Assembly: GCA_028994555.1 (NCBI GenBank)
Contig: JARDVN010000001.1
Span: 2,852,001-2,916,000 of the forward strand
DNA length: 64,000 nucleotides
Direction of reading: 5' to 3'
Origin: Citrobacter amalonaticus
Lineage (GTDB): Bacteria; Pseudomonadota; Gammaproteobacteria; Enterobacterales; Enterobacteriaceae
Shown here: piece by piece, positions 45,931 through 57,015 of the stretch
Layout: every line of letters begins with the position of its first letter
Position numbering within the stretch: the first letter of the stretch is position 1
Translations under genes and position numbers: made by a program
Notes under the pieces: model-generated
What the model saw: the letters and a program-made list of their open reading frames with translations, nothing else
The model's database searches: none
Told to the model about the DNA's origin: nothing

Positions 45931-48405
45931 ATGGCTGGTAAATCTCTCGGCACGCTAACCATCGATTTGATTGCTAAAACTGGTGGATTTACAGCAGGGC
46001 TTAACCAAGCCGAACGTGCATCTGCTAAATGGAGTAAACAGACTCAGGATGATTCTGCTGCTTCAAGTGCAGCATTGGCTGGTGTAGGAGCTGCGGCTGT
46101 GGCAGCAGGGCTGGCTGTTGGTGCTGCAGGGTTTCAGTTGCTTAAAAGCACTTCTAAGCAAATTACCGAAACTGACCGATGGGCTAAGTCTTTAAGAATT
46201 TCTACCCAAGAGCTTTTAGCCTGGCAGTTTGCAGCAGAAAAGGCAGGCGTATCCGGCGATCAGATGGCTGATATCTTCAAAGATATTGGTGACAAGATCG
46301 GCGATGCCGTTCTGAATAAATCTGGCGAGGCAGTTGATGCCCTTAATGCTCTGGGTTTGTCTGCTGAGAAATTATCCAAAGTAAGTCCGGATAAACAGCT
46401 TCTGGCGATTGGTGAATCTCTGGATAAGATCGGCACCAATGCCGAGAAAACGACTGTACTGGAAAGCCTTGGCAATGACCTTTCAAAACTGCTGCCGCTG
46501 TTCGATAACAATAATGAAAAACTGAAGCAGTTTATTGATCTGGCAAAAGACTATGGTGTAGCTCCAGACCCTTCTTCGATTGATGACTTGGTGAAGGTAA
46601 ACCAGTTATTCGAAGACATGGAAGCACAGGTTGCTGGACTTAAGATGGAGATTGCAGCAGGGTTGGCAAAAGTAGACCTTACCCCGCTGCAAAACTCTCT
46701 CGATAAGCTCCATGATGTGTTAACCGATCCTGTCGTGCTGCAGGGCATTTCCAATCTGGTAGCTGAAGTTGCACAGCTTGCTGGTTGGCTTGTTAAAGCT
46801 GCTGCTGGCGCTGGCGAACTCGCCGCTAGCACCGGTAACAGAGTTGCCGCTCTGAGCGGTAAAATTGACCTGAATAATATCGATCAGATAAACGAGCGAA
46901 TTGCTTATCTGCAAAAGAATCTTGAGGGAAGGGAGAGCATATACTCTCAGGATAAATCCATGTTCTCCTGGTTAACTGGAGGAGACGACAGCGTCAAAGC
47001 CCTCAATGACGAACTAATTACGCTTATCCAAACCAGAGATAAGCTATCAAAAACAGTTGTTGGCACTTTACCTCTTGGGGCTGCAACAGTGGGATCAGGT
47101 TTTGCATTAGATGAAAGGGAAAAGAACGGTAAAATTACTCCTGACGCCTCCGCTAAAAAACTTAAATCTGCATTTAAATCAATAGAGACAAGTTATCTTC
47201 GACAGATTTCCCTTATAGATACAACCGGGAAGAAAAGCGCCGAAGTAACTGAACAACAAAAGCTACAGTTTGATATCGCTAGTGGAAAGCTAACCGGACT
47301 TAATGAAGCCCAGAAGCAGCGCCTTGAACAACTGGCAACAGAGGTGGATCGTCTTAATTCTGTTAAAAAGGCCAATGAGGAGAACTTAAAGGTCGCAGAA
47401 TTTGTCGCAACACTCCAGGCACAGAATGCTAACGCAGCAGCTTCTATGAATGCAGAAATAGTCGGTGCCGGGTTGGGGGGACAAAGAGCGTGAACGCCTG
47501 CGTGAGCGCCTTGCCATTGAGCGTGAGTTCCTTGACCAACAAAGTGACCTACAGAAACGTAGGCAGAGCAATGAAATCAGCCAGAACGTTTACGACAGGG
47601 AAACTGCGGCGCTTAGCGATGCTCTGCAGCAACGGCTCGCTTTGCTGGAGGACCATTACAAAAAACGGGATGAGCTTGAAGGTGACTGGATTGCTGGTGC
47701 AAAAAATGGGCTGGCGAACTGGGTTGATACTTCCAGCGATTATTACAGTCAAGTATCCGATTTAGTCGGTAACACGCTTGATGGGCTGGTGGATAACATG
47801 GCCGATGCGCTAAGCGGAAATAAAGCCGACTGGGCAAGCTGGGCAAACAGCGTGCTCAGCGAACTCCAGAAAGTTCTGCTCAGGGCAATCATGGTAAATA
47901 GCCTGAAATCTGCTGGTGAGAGCGGCTGGTTTGGTTCTATTGGTGGGATGTTCGGTGGTTCTTCTGCCGGAGGTAGCACCCCTTCAGGTCTTTACGATGG
48001 CTTAACACTTAATGCTAAAGGTGGAGTCTACGACTCGCCTGATCTGAGCAAATTCAGCAACGGCATAGTTAACAGTCCGACCATGTTTGCTTTCGCTAAA
48101 GGCGCGGGACTTATGGGGGGAGGCTGGATATGAAGCCATCATGCCATTAACCAGAACCGCTGACGGTAATCTTGGCGTCCGTATGGTGGATGATACAGTT
48201 TCTTCAGTTGGTGGCGGTGGAGCCCAGGTTCAACAAACCATTCAGCAGCATTTTTCCATCTCCGGTAACGGGGATGCGGCACTTAAACAGGCTATGCAGG
48301 AAGCTGCCCGTCAGGGGGGCGAATGACGGCGCTAAGAAGGCGCGTCAGGATATATTGCAGGACTTTTCCAATCGGGGCCAGGCGAGGCGCTTACTCGGCG
48401 TATAA
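45931..48405 (+). CDS. tail tape measure protein, three frameshifts in this sequence
   Basis: The tape measure sets tail length and helps DNA entry. It starts MAGKSLGTLTIDLIAKTGGF after GGAG. The N-terminal region has SAALAGVGAAAVAAGLAVGA and RISTQELLAWQFAAEKAGVS; long helical regions follow. Frames break at G runs 47475-47480 (VGAGLG-DKERERLRERL), 48115-48120 (GAGLMG-EAGYEAIMPLTR) and 48314-48319 (AARQG-ANDGAKKARQDILQ). Five G at each site give 823 residues ending RGQARRLLGV, a typical tape-measure C-terminus. Confidence 0.88.
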
Positions 48406-48419
48406 GACAGGAGTGATTT

Positions 48420-49014
48420 ATGGCTGCACTTGAATGGCCGGATGAGGTCTGTCCGGCGTCTTTGACGTGGCGACCTGAAAGTAACACCAAAACTTTTCGA
48501 TCTCCCTTCAACGGCGCATCACAGACTGTCCGTTTCCCCGGTACCCGTTGGGTATGTTCTCTGACCTTTAACAATCTTTCAGATGAGAAATCGCGACGTA
48601 TTGATGCGCTAATTGCTGAACTTGATGGTGAGTATGGCAGGGTGAAAATCCACGACTGGGGTCGGGGAGGAAGAACTCCGGCAGGTGTACCGGTTGTGAA
48701 TGGTGCCAGTCAGACAGGGACACAATTGCAGACGCGCGGATGGACTCCTGGCGTAATGGTTTTGAAGCAGGGCGATTACATCACTGTGAACGATGAACTG
48801 AAGATGATCACCGCCGACGTGACGAGTGCGGGGAACGGGACAGCCATGATTACCTTTGCGCCAATGCTTCGTAGCTCCCCGCCAACTAATGCTGCGATTG
48901 AGGTGGCGAAACCTTACGGCATTTTCAAGCTGAAGGATAACCAGCAGGGGGGCGGGGAACAGGGTGCCGGGAGTGTTTACCAGTTATACGCTGGAGCTTG
49001 AGGAGGCGTTTTAA
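48420..49014 (+). CDS. minor tail protein (distal tail), frame affected by a G run
   Basis: The protein starts MAALEWPDEVCPASLTWRPE and has FPGTRWVCSLTFNNLSDEKS and RSSPPTNAAIEVAKPYGIFK. As written it ends KDNQQGGGEQGAGSVYQLYA-GA. With five instead of six G (48947-48952) it ends GAGNRVPGVFTSYTLELEEA-F and stops at 49014, overlapping the next ATG by one base, giving 197 residues. The corrected C-terminus and coupling fit HK97 gp17-like proteins. Confidence 0.8.
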
Positions 49015-49599
49015 TGTTGTATTCACCATTTTCTGACGCAATGGTTGACTGGCTTTCCCGCGACCGGGTGACAGCGGTGATCGCCGCTAATATCCAGTTT
49101 GAGTCCGGCACTGTGTATGTGCATTCCGGTACCGGCACTATCGTGCTGGGTGGCTACGTCTATTACGGCATGGGACGCATGGGATCGATTGATGACGCCA
49201 CTGAGACGAACACGACCAGCCCGACGCAGGTGAAGATGACGCTTTCCGGGCTTGACCTGTCACTGTTCGCCAAAACACTGAATGAACGTTGTGTTGGTCG
49301 CAATGCTGAAATCTACCTGGTTGCGATGGATGACAACGGCGTGGTGCAGGTTGCCGATCTTCTGTTTAAAGGGAAAGTATCGGGTACCGGGGCCACTGCC
49401 GGAGAGACCAATGCCCTGCAATACACCATCAGTAATGTTTTCGAAGACTGGCAACGACCTTTCCCGGATCGCTATACCGACGAATCACAGCAGGCCTCTT
49501 ATCCTGGCGACCGCATATTTCGGTATGTGGCACAAATGGCTGAGCGTTCCATTTTCTGGGGCAACAAAAAAGGATGCGCCTGGGTTTACTTATAAGTGA
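49014..49599 (+). CDS. minor tail protein, frame affected by an A run
   Basis: The protein starts MLYSPFSDAMVDWLSRDRVT and has GTIVLGGYVYYGMGRMGSID, NERCVGRNAEIYLVAMDDNG and EDWQRPFPDRYTDESQQASY. As written it ends KKGCAWVYL; five rather than six A at 49566-49571 give KKDAPGFTYK and a stop at 49597-49599, 194 residues. It occupies the lambda L-like position, between the distal tail protein and the NlpC-like protein. Confidence 0.78.
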
Positions 49600-49605
49600 G
49601 GAAGC

Positions 49606-50004
49606 ATGAAGCACCCTGACTGGCAAAACAGACTAAACGCAGTGATGAAGGCCGCCATTGAGCGGCCTTTTTCATGGGGCAAGCATGACTGTTGCCTGTT
49701 TGCGGCTGACTGCGCACAGGCCATGTGTGGCGATGACTATGCGGCAGACTGGCGTGGAACTTATGACAGTGAAACCGGCGCAAAGAAAGCGATTCTTACA
49801 GGTGGCGGGACGCTGGAAAAAGTGATCGGCAAATACCTTGACGAGGTTCCGGTGAAACTGGCGCAGCGTGGTGACATCGCCATCGTCGAGAACGGCGGGG
49901 CGAAGTGCGCTGGTGTGGTGTATTCCGGTTCGGTCTGGGTGCCTGGTGAAAATGGTCTGGTGAGTTTACGGGTAAAACCGCTGAGCGTCTGGAGGGTTCG
50001 CTAA
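49606..50004 (+). CDS. tail assembly protein K-like (DUF6950 type)
   Basis: The 132-residue protein starts MKHPDWQNRLNAVMKAAIER. The HDCCLFAADCAQAM segment, with Cys, and the later GDIAIVENGG resemble the Cys and His/Asp parts of NlpC/P60-like phage tail hydrolases. Lambda K has a similar position before J. I recall DUF6950 for such proteins. Catalytic activity is not established. Its stop overlaps the J start. Confidence 0.72.
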   Translation: MKHPDWQNRLNAVMKAAIERPFSWGKHDCCLFAADCAQAMCGDDYAADWRGTYDSETGAKKAILTGGGTLEKVIGKYLDEVPVKLAQRGDIAIVENGGAKCAGVVYSGSVWVPGENGLVSLRVKPLSVWRVR

Positions 50005-52717
50005 TGCCTGCTGCTATTCCTATCATTGCGACCGTTGCAGCAGGTGCTGCTGCTTCATATCAGTATTACGGGATCGCAATGGCTATCACTGTTGCCGCCC
50101 AGGTTGCAACTCAGGCACTCACCAAAAAACCATCCATCGATTCATACCGTGACACATCAGAACGTAAACAGGTTCTTCGTGCAGCGGCCAGCGCCAAAAC
50201 GGTTGTGTATGGACGTACCACTGCCGCCGGTACGTTGTTCTTTTCAGAAGAACAGCCCGGCCAGCAGGATGATGGTGAAATGTTGCACCTGGCCGTTGCT
50301 CTCGCAGGGCATTCATTATCCAGCATCGGAACGGTATGGCTCGGCGACGAACCCATCAGCAGTTATCCCGAGCATGCTTCATTCCAGTTGCACACGAACC
50401 GGCAGACCTCTGATCCGTTCATGTTGTCGAACTGCCCGTCATGGAAAAATGACATGATCGGCAAGGGGATCACATGGCTTCGTGTCTCCCTGAAATTCAG
50501 CGCAGAGAAATTCCCGTCCGGTATTCCCAATATCAAGGTAGAGAAGTTTGGGCGCGTCGTATACGACCCGAGAACAGGCCTGACCGGATACAGCAATAAC
50601 GCTGCGCTGGTCATCCTGGACTATTACCGCAACTACCTGAAGGTTCCTGATTCAGACATCAACTGGGATCAGTTTCAGGAAGCCGCCAACATCTGCGATG
50701 AGGATGTGATCACCGGCGGTAATACTGTCGAAAGACGCTACACGATCAATGGCGAGTTTGACCTCAGCGAAAACAAGGTGAGCATTCTGGAGGGGATGCT
50801 TGCGGCCTGTGCGGGTGACGTGACCTATATTGCCGGTAAGCATGGTTTGCTGGTTGGCGCGTACTATGGCCCGGCAACGGAAGTGATCACCGAAAGCCAG
50901 CTGGCCGGTGATATCGAAATCATGCCGGAAGTCTCCCAGTCGGAGCGTGTAAACACTATCAAGGGAACCTTCGTCGATCCGCTGCAGGGGTTTACTGAGG
51001 CTGACTTCCCATCCGTATCGGTAAGCGAGTGGGTGGCGGAGGACGGCGTCGAAATCTCGCAGGATATGAAACTGCGATTTGTGACGAGTGAGTTTCAGGC
51101 GCAGCGCCTGGCTGATGTGAAGTTAAAGCGTACCCGTATTGCCAGAACGATGAACGTTACGCTGAATCTCAGCGGCTACCGATATCGCCCCGGAATGTAT
51201 GTGAAAGTCAATTTCCCGTCTATCGGTATCGTGAACGTTGAGATGCGGGTAACGGACTGGAAATTTGGTGTGCAGAACGGCGTGCAGCTGACACTAAAAC
51301 AGGAAACGGCTGATGTATGGGGTGATGCTGTTGGCAAGCCTATAGAGCGCCCTCCATTCACTCAGTTACCGTCCGGTGGTGTTGCCCAGCCGCAGAACAT
51401 GAAGTACACCGTTGAAGAAATCGGACAGGTGGTCCAGGGGATACTGTCCTGGGAAAATATCGGGCAGGTTGTCTATAACAAAGTCGTCATTCGTCGAAAT
51501 GGCCAGATGGTGCTTTCTGCTCAGGTGCCGGGTTCTTTCACTCGTCTGACTGGGTTGCCAAGGAATACCTACACGGCGCATGTTTCAGCGGTGAATCAGA
51601 TGGGGGGCTGAATCGCCTGAAGCTTATCTTGAGTTCAGTGTTGAAGCGCCGCCGCCGCCCTCGCATGTTGATATTGAGCAGGGGTTCTTTGCGGTGACGA
51701 TGATCCCCCCGCCTCGCTGCTATCACCAACGTTTCCACCCAGTTCGACTTCTGGACATCAGGTGAGACGCAACTGTCGGGCACCTCAACTGAAATCGTTG
51801 AGGGCAACGCCAGCAGAGAGGGGATGGGCACCATGTGGACCAGCAATCAGTTGCAGGTCGGGCATACCTATTACTGGTATATCAGGACCATTAACGCATT
51901 CGGTGCTTCTGCATTTATCGAAGTCCCTGCTCTGTGCTCAATGGATACAGGAAGCCTGATCGACCTCATTGATGATTCTGTTCAGAATTCCGAAGCGTTC
52001 CAGAACGTTAAAGGCGGGGTTGATACAAACCTTGAAGGCATAATGGAAAATGCCCTCGCCAATCACGGTACAGTTCAGCGTCAGTTTGAGCAGTATGGTG
52101 AAGTCAAAGCCGAAGTTATGACGGTGAGCACTACGGTTGCAAATCTGGATGGCGCATTAGCTGAACTGGCTGATTATGTACAGGCGCAGATCGGGCCGGA
52201 TGGGGAACTGATGGCGGCTGTAAATCAGAAATTAACAGCCGAAGTGAACAACGATGGTACTGCGAAAGCGTCGTACACACTGAACCTTGGGATTGTCAGA
52301 AACGGTGTGAAATATAACACCGGGTTTGGCATGTCCATCGAGCCTTCAGGCAGCACATATAAATCCACAGTGGTTTTTGCGGCTGATCAGTTCGGCATTT
52401 ATTCTGGTAGCGATCCTGGAAATTACACCGCCGCTTTCTTTGTCTATAACGGACAGGTATTTATCCGCGATGCGCTTATTCAGGATGCCAGTATCACCAA
52501 CGCCAAAATTGGCAGCTATATCCGCTCGAATAATTTCCTCGCCGGAACACGTGGCTGGAATATTGATAAAAGTGGCGACTGTGAATTCCATGGGAAACTG
52601 TATGCGACCAGCGGCCAGTTTGCATTTAACGGTGTGAATAATACGGTCGTTATTAACGGGAATGGAATTACTGTCAATCTGTCTGGCGGTGGGCGAGTCG
52701 TTGTTGGTAAATGGTAG
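50004..52717 (+). CDS. tail-tip host-specificity protein J-like, two frameshifts in this sequence
   Basis: J sits at the tail tip and determines receptor binding. It starts MPAAIPIIATVAAGAAASYQ. The N-terminal body includes GRTTAAGTLFFSEEQPGQQD and LAVALAGHSLSSIGTVWLGD; fibronectin-like regions follow. Frames break at six G (51602-51607; VNQMG-AESPEAYLEF) and six C (51705-51710; VTMIP-RLAAITNVSTQ). Correction gives 903 residues, shorter than lambda J (1132). The C-terminus ends LSGGGRVVVGKW. Confidence 0.9.
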
Positions 52718-52724
52718 GTGAATT

Positions 52725-53687
52725 ATGCCGGAAGGTATTCTGATTGATTATAACGATGGTCGCCCGGTAATGGCGATTACAGCGGGGCTTCGTGCCCCGT
52801 CGTTTTGCACGAACTTCTCGGGGCGCGGCACAGCCGGTAATCAAATGACAATAAGCACTCCGCTAACGTCAGGGTCACAGGTGATTGTCGTACCAACGAA
52901 GCCGGCAGAAGTCCAGGAAATCATCGATAACCAGGTATTTCTTCAAATCCCAGTATCAATGGCGTCAGTTGCACGAAATGGAAATAGCGGAGTAATCATC
53001 AACGGCGGTCCCCAGTTCGGTTACAACCTCACCCCGCAGGACTGGCGCGGCACGGTTCTTGAGATATTGCCTGCTGGAACTTATAACACCGGCCTGCTTG
53101 TGGCTGACTCTACCGATTTCACCGCTATATCGAACAACGCAAAATTAATGACATGCGCATGGGTTGGGCAGTGGGTTGTGAATGGGTCCCGCGCCCTTCC
53201 TGTTAGCGGGATACCCTTCGCCCGCTGGGATAACGGAGGGGTATCAGTAGGATTCGACGGTACCAATATTATTGTGCGGGATACCAATTACACAGGGTCT
53301 GATGACGTCACCGGGAGCGTTACATTAGACCTGGTCATATTCAACAACACGGCCCCGGTTGGGGGACCTGGTATCACCATGACCAACTCAGCGGGGCAGG
53401 TGACATTTTCCACACTCAAGCGACCGTTTATTTACGAACGCCTTCTTACCGTGTCCGACAGTAACCAGACAGTCGGAACCAGCTTTACACAATTATGTTT
53501 CGTCGGGTCAAATAGCCGCAAGATTGGTGACTACGATAATGTGCGCTTTAAGGGGATGATTCGGTCCGGGAATAATATTCGCGCCGGGCTTAGTCGGGTT
53601 GTCGGTAATTATTATAACCAGGGGTTTAACAATAATTTTAACCAGAACATCGCAATGCCAATTCTTGTCCTTCCCCCCATGTATTGA
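52725..53687 (+). CDS. tail protein downstream of J (DUF6453-like)
   Basis: The 320-residue protein starts MPEGILIDYNDGRPVMAITA and is rich in beta-type sequence with many Asn, Thr and Ser. The C-terminal end has SRVVGNYYNQGFNNNFNQNI. It lies between J and the fibre, where lambdoid phages encode baseplate or fibre-attachment proteins. The DUF6453 name is from memory. The function is unknown. Confidence 0.7.
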   Translation: MPEGILIDYNDGRPVMAITAGLRAPSFCTNFSGRGTAGNQMTISTPLTSGSQVIVVPTKPAEVQEIIDNQVFLQIPVSMASVARNGNSGVIINGGPQFGYNLTPQDWRGTVLEILPAGTYNTGLLVADSTDFTAISNNAKLMTCAWVGQWVVNGSRALPVSGIPFARWDNGGVSVGFDGTNIIVRDTNYTGSDDVTGSVTLDLVIFNNTAPVGGPGITMTNSAGQVTFSTLKRPFIYERLLTVSDSNQTVGTSFTQLCFVGSNSRKIGDYDNVRFKGMIRSGNNIRAGLSRVVGNYYNQGFNNNFNQNIAMPILVLPPMY

Positions 53688-53696
53688 GGAAATAAT

Positions 53697-56070
53697 ATGT
53701 CAGCAGGAACGTTAACCCTGACCAATAACTCAGATTTGGTCTCCGGGGCAGGCACCTCATTTTCCACGGAACTGACCGCTGGTGATTTTGTTGTCGCTAC
53801 CGTTGGTGGCGTTACTTACACGCTGCCGGTTAAGTCCGTTGAAGGTGATACTGAAATCACCCTCATCAGCAAATATCCCGGACCGACACATCAAGGTTCT
53901 GCGTGGAATGCAGTACCACGTGCCACACAGAACCAGGTGACAGCGGCGCTGGTAGTGCAGAGCACCGAGGCGTTGCGTGGGCTGAACTATGACAAACAAA
54001 ACTGGCAGGCTGTATTCAGTGTGGATGGTCATATCACCGTCATGTTGCCGGATGGCTCCTCCTTTTCTGGTCCTTCGTGGTTAAGTATTGCAAACATTCT
54101 GAACACACTGGATGTTGAGTATCTCGATCAACTTGCTGCACAAATCAAACAGGATGCACAGCAGGTTGAAGCCGATAAAAACACGGTCGTTGACACTGCT
54201 CAGCAGGTATCTACTGATGCGCAGACTGCATCCACTGCTGCAACCGGCGCGCAAGGCTCAGCCACTGAGGCTGCCCAGAGCGAAACGAATGCTGAAGGCT
54301 ATAAGGAGCTGGCTCGTAAATATGCGCTTAATCCGGAGGATGACCCGGTAACAGATAACGAATATTCAGCGCTTCACTATTCGGAGAAAGCGAAGAAATC
54401 CGCAGCAGAAGCTGCATCTCACAATCCTGCTGAGGCACTCGTTAAATCGCTGAACCTGTCAGACCTGGCGGACCGTGCCGCCGCCTGGCTTAACGTTCGC
54501 CCGATCGGGTCAACCCCGTTAGCGGGAGACCCGGTAAACCCATATGACGCAACGACGCAACGTTGGGTGGAGAACTATGTATCTGGCGGAGGTGGAACCG
54601 GGCCAACCATGAACGGGGTACAAAACTTCGGTGTTGGCCAGCCTGCATTGTGGACCAGTCGCGCATTTATTCCGGCCTGGTCGGTAGTGGCGGACGGGCA
54701 GATACTGAACCGTGCAGACTGGCCCGAGTTATGGGCACATGCTCAGATTCACACACCGATTTCGGACGCGGATTGGTTAGCTAACCCAGGGAAGCGAGGC
54801 AACTACTCAAACGGCGATGGATCGACTACTTTCAGGGTGCCAGACTTTAACGGTGTTCAAAGCGGGTCAATTCCGGGGCTATTTGGTCGTGGCGATCAAG
54901 GTGGAGCGCTTCCGTCTGGGGGGTGTTTACGAATCGGCAGCGCCCAACATTACCGGTACCTTAGATGTGCGACCACTCGACTATCAGGGCGGGAATTATC
55001 CAGAATTCGTCGGGAGTACAGGCGCATTTTCGCGAGAGGGTCTTGTAACGTCAGTACAGCAAGCGGTAAACGCAGCATCAACACGCATCGGCATTACCTT
55101 TTCTGATCGTGCTGTTTTTAGGGCTTCCGACAGTAACACTGTATATGGGCGTAGCGCTAACCAAGTATGGCCTAACTCTTTTGTCGGTGTCTGGATCATC
55201 CGCGCATCCGGCGGGTTTACGGCGGCTAACACGTTGTGGAGCGTTATTAACGAGGACGCAGAAGCACCAGGCCCCGGAGTATTAACGCGCGGCGGTAATG
55301 TGATTAGCTCTTATAAAATCGCCGGTGTAGAAGTGGCGCGTGGGTCACTGAGTGTATCGCATAACACGTATTCTTCCGGTTTCAGAGATGTGAGTGCCGT
55401 AATAGAAGCAAGGAGCACAGACGCTTCGGCTTCATGGTCATTTAACCACGCTGGATTTATAAAGCCTAATACCCCTAGCGGTCAATTCATCACGCAAGCC
55501 GAAATCGGCCTTCCTGGGGGGTTATTTGCTAACGGAGACCGATTTATTGCCGTAGGGCTTCGTGACCAGAATACGGAAAACGCCGATGCCGTTGGAAAAA
55601 CGTGGATAATGTCGCTTAATGGTACATCAGGCTTGCAATTTATTGCCCGTAACCGCGAGCAGTCGAACGTGGGGCAATTGGTTATTAACATGCCGTACTC
55701 AAGCGGCACATTAGCGCTTCAGGGTACATCGGGTCTGGCATATAAGCGCGACATAAAAGATGCCGACCTTGCGGAAGCAGTAAACCGTATTGATGCGCTT
55801 CGCATGGTTAACTACGTTTATAAAGACGACGAGCAGAACCGCGAGCGATTCGGCATTATCGCGGAAGAAGCAGAACTGGTAGCGCCGCAATACATCAAAC
55901 ACAACTCTGAAGAAATCGCCGATATCATGGATGACGACGGTAACAAGATTGGGGCGGAAACTCGCGATCGGCCATCTGTAGACAACAACCCGATCGTGAT
56001 GGACTTACTGGGGTATGTGAAGCACCTGAAGGCAGAGATCGAAATGTTGAAAACTGCATTGAAGGGTTAA
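53697..56070 (+). CDS. tail fibre with collar domain and C-terminal S74 autochaperone, frameshifted in this sequence
   Basis: The fibre starts MSAGTLTLTNNSDLVSGAGT. Its N-terminal attachment domain spans about residues 1-140, a coiled-coil region (DAQQVEADKNTVVDTAQQVS) follows, then a collar-type domain (WSVVADGQILNRADWPELWA, GDGSTTFRVPDFNGVQSGSI). The frame breaks at six G (54918-54923; LPSGG-VYESAAPNITG); five G give 790 residues. The end is a peptidase S74 intramolecular chaperone (AYKRDIKDADLAEAVNRIDA, FGIIAEEAELVAPQYI), which trimerises and then cleaves itself off. Confidence 0.88.
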
Positions 56071-56110
56071 TTAACTGAAGGGGCCAGTTGGCCCCTTTCC
56101 CACGCGAACT

Positions 56111-56344
56111 TTATCTCCAGTTTTGTTTTCCCTGCCTTACGGCTTCCATAATGGCCGCTCCAGTATGTTCATATTCAGGAAGCGAGAGAACATGCCAATT
56201 TTTGCGCAGATATGCCAGGAGGCAGCAACGCTCGCCTACCGTACCTTTGACGGCAAAATTACGCATATTGTCCGGTGGAACAGGGAGGCGCTCACCGGGT
56301 TTAGGGAAATAGATTCTGATCCCCGATATGATCAAGCTGTCCAT
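56111..56344 (-). CDS. small phage protein downstream of dinI homologue
   Basis: The 77-residue protein starts MDSLIISGIRIYFPKPGERL and contains CCLLAYLRKNWHVLSLPEYE. I do not recognise a named family. It begins 3 bp after the dinI-like stop on the same strand, so it is probably in the same SOS-controlled transcript. The 3' end faces the tail fibre gene. Confidence 0.6.
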   Translation of the reverse strand: MDSLIISGIRIYFPKPGERLPVPPDNMRNFAVKGTVGERCCLLAYLRKNWHVLSLPEYEHTGAAIMEAVRQGKQNWR

Positions 56345-56347
56345 AGT

Positions 56348-56587
56348 TCACTCGCTCACCAGCCACATGTCAGACTCTTCAAACATTTCTTCCAGCATGC
56401 GGTTCAGCCGTTCTTTCTCAGTTTTGGTGCAGTCGCTGTTCAAGGCGTTAGCCTGCATTGGCTTCACCCTCACCTCAGCATCGGGAAAAATCCGGTGCAC
56501 CCGCTTCGTCAATTCGGCCAGAATGATGTTACTTGCACCTGGCAACCCGGCAACGTTTCTCTTGTCATAAACCAGCTCAACAAACAT
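56348..56587 (-). CDS. DinI-family SOS protein
   Basis: The 79-residue protein (MFVELVYDKRNVAGLPGASN) matches DinI: VELVYDKRNV, LAELTKRVHRIFPDAEVRVK and the acidic C-terminal helix LNRMLEEMFEESDMWL. DinI binds and stabilises RecA filaments. A LexA box and sigma-70 promoter lie upstream on the minus strand. Prophage DinI homologues are common near att sites. Confidence 0.88.
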   Translation of the reverse strand: MFVELVYDKRNVAGLPGASNIILAELTKRVHRIFPDAEVRVKPMQANALNSDCTKTEKERLNRMLEEMFEESDMWLVSE

Positions 56588-56603
56588 TTTTACCTTCTCC
56601 CTT

Positions 56604-56651
56604 TACTGGTTGGATATACAGTATTTATACAGTGGCATTTAAATCTGTCAA
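56604..56651 (-). promoter_or_regulatory. LexA box and promoter of the dinI homologue
   Basis: The sequence at 56604-56623 (plus strand tactggttggatatacagta) reads on the minus strand as TACTG-N10-CAGTA, a full LexA consensus. A minus-strand promoter TTGACA (56646-56651)-16 bp-TATAAA (56624-56629) lies just upstream. LexA bound here would block early transcription. Confidence 0.85.
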
Positions 56652-56894
56652 GGCCGATTGCGTGGGTATGATTAGGTTTTGGGGCTGTATCTGTTCGATT
56701 TTTATCAACGAATTGACCTACATGCCAGATGTCGCCTGATATGGGGTGAAATTGGTTGTGGGGCATGGATGGGGCAAAACCGCATCATGAAGTTCGTTAA
56801 AGTTCGTTAATTCGGTTTTCTCCTGATATCGCTCATCCCTTGTTTTATGCGCTCCTGGACGATCTTTATCGATTTTAAAATTTATGAGTTCATA
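56652..56894. other. gene-free attR-proximal region
   Basis: Together with the dinI promoter this makes the 56588-57015 gap. No gene is supportable in it. It contains a 21-bp segment (tggggcatggatggggcaaaa, 56759-56779; first 20 shown by halves tggggca-tgga-tggggca) that nearly repeats 19499-19519 beside attL, and a perfect tandem decamer agttcgttaa at 56791-56810. These could be integrase arm sites. The last part is bacterial pepN leader DNA after the core. Confidence 0.5.
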
Positions 56895-56911
56895 TTATAA
56901 AAATGTAGCGA
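56895..56911 (+). other. right attachment core
   Basis: The core ttataaaaatgtagcga is identical to 19428-19444. The host pepN leader continues beyond it, and the pepN ATG is about 105 bp away, so part of the pepN regulatory region lies at the prophage boundary. Confidence 0.85.
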
Positions 56912-57015
56912 AAAGAGTGTTTGTGCCTGAAAAGATAAACATTCTGCGTAGCGTGATTTCCGCAACAGGAATAGACTGGAGTTGAGACTCTTCAAAAGAT
57001 GCTAAAGGTTTTTTT

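Larger units (their letters stand above)
19428..56911. mobile_element. complete lambdoid prophage with HK97-type morphogenesis genes, inserted between pncB and pepN
   Basis: The element is about 37.5 kb and bounded by identical 17-bp cores at 19428-19444 and 56895-56911. It carries a full lambdoid set: integrase and excisionase, CI/Cro-type switch, initiator, helicase loader and helicase, RusA, Q, lysis cassette, terminase, HK97-type head genes, and siphovirus tail with J and fibre. Gifsy-2 of Salmonella occupies the same pncB-pepN interval (from memory). Apparent frameshifts all lie in homopolymers, so the phage may be functional if they are sequence errors. Confidence 0.95.
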
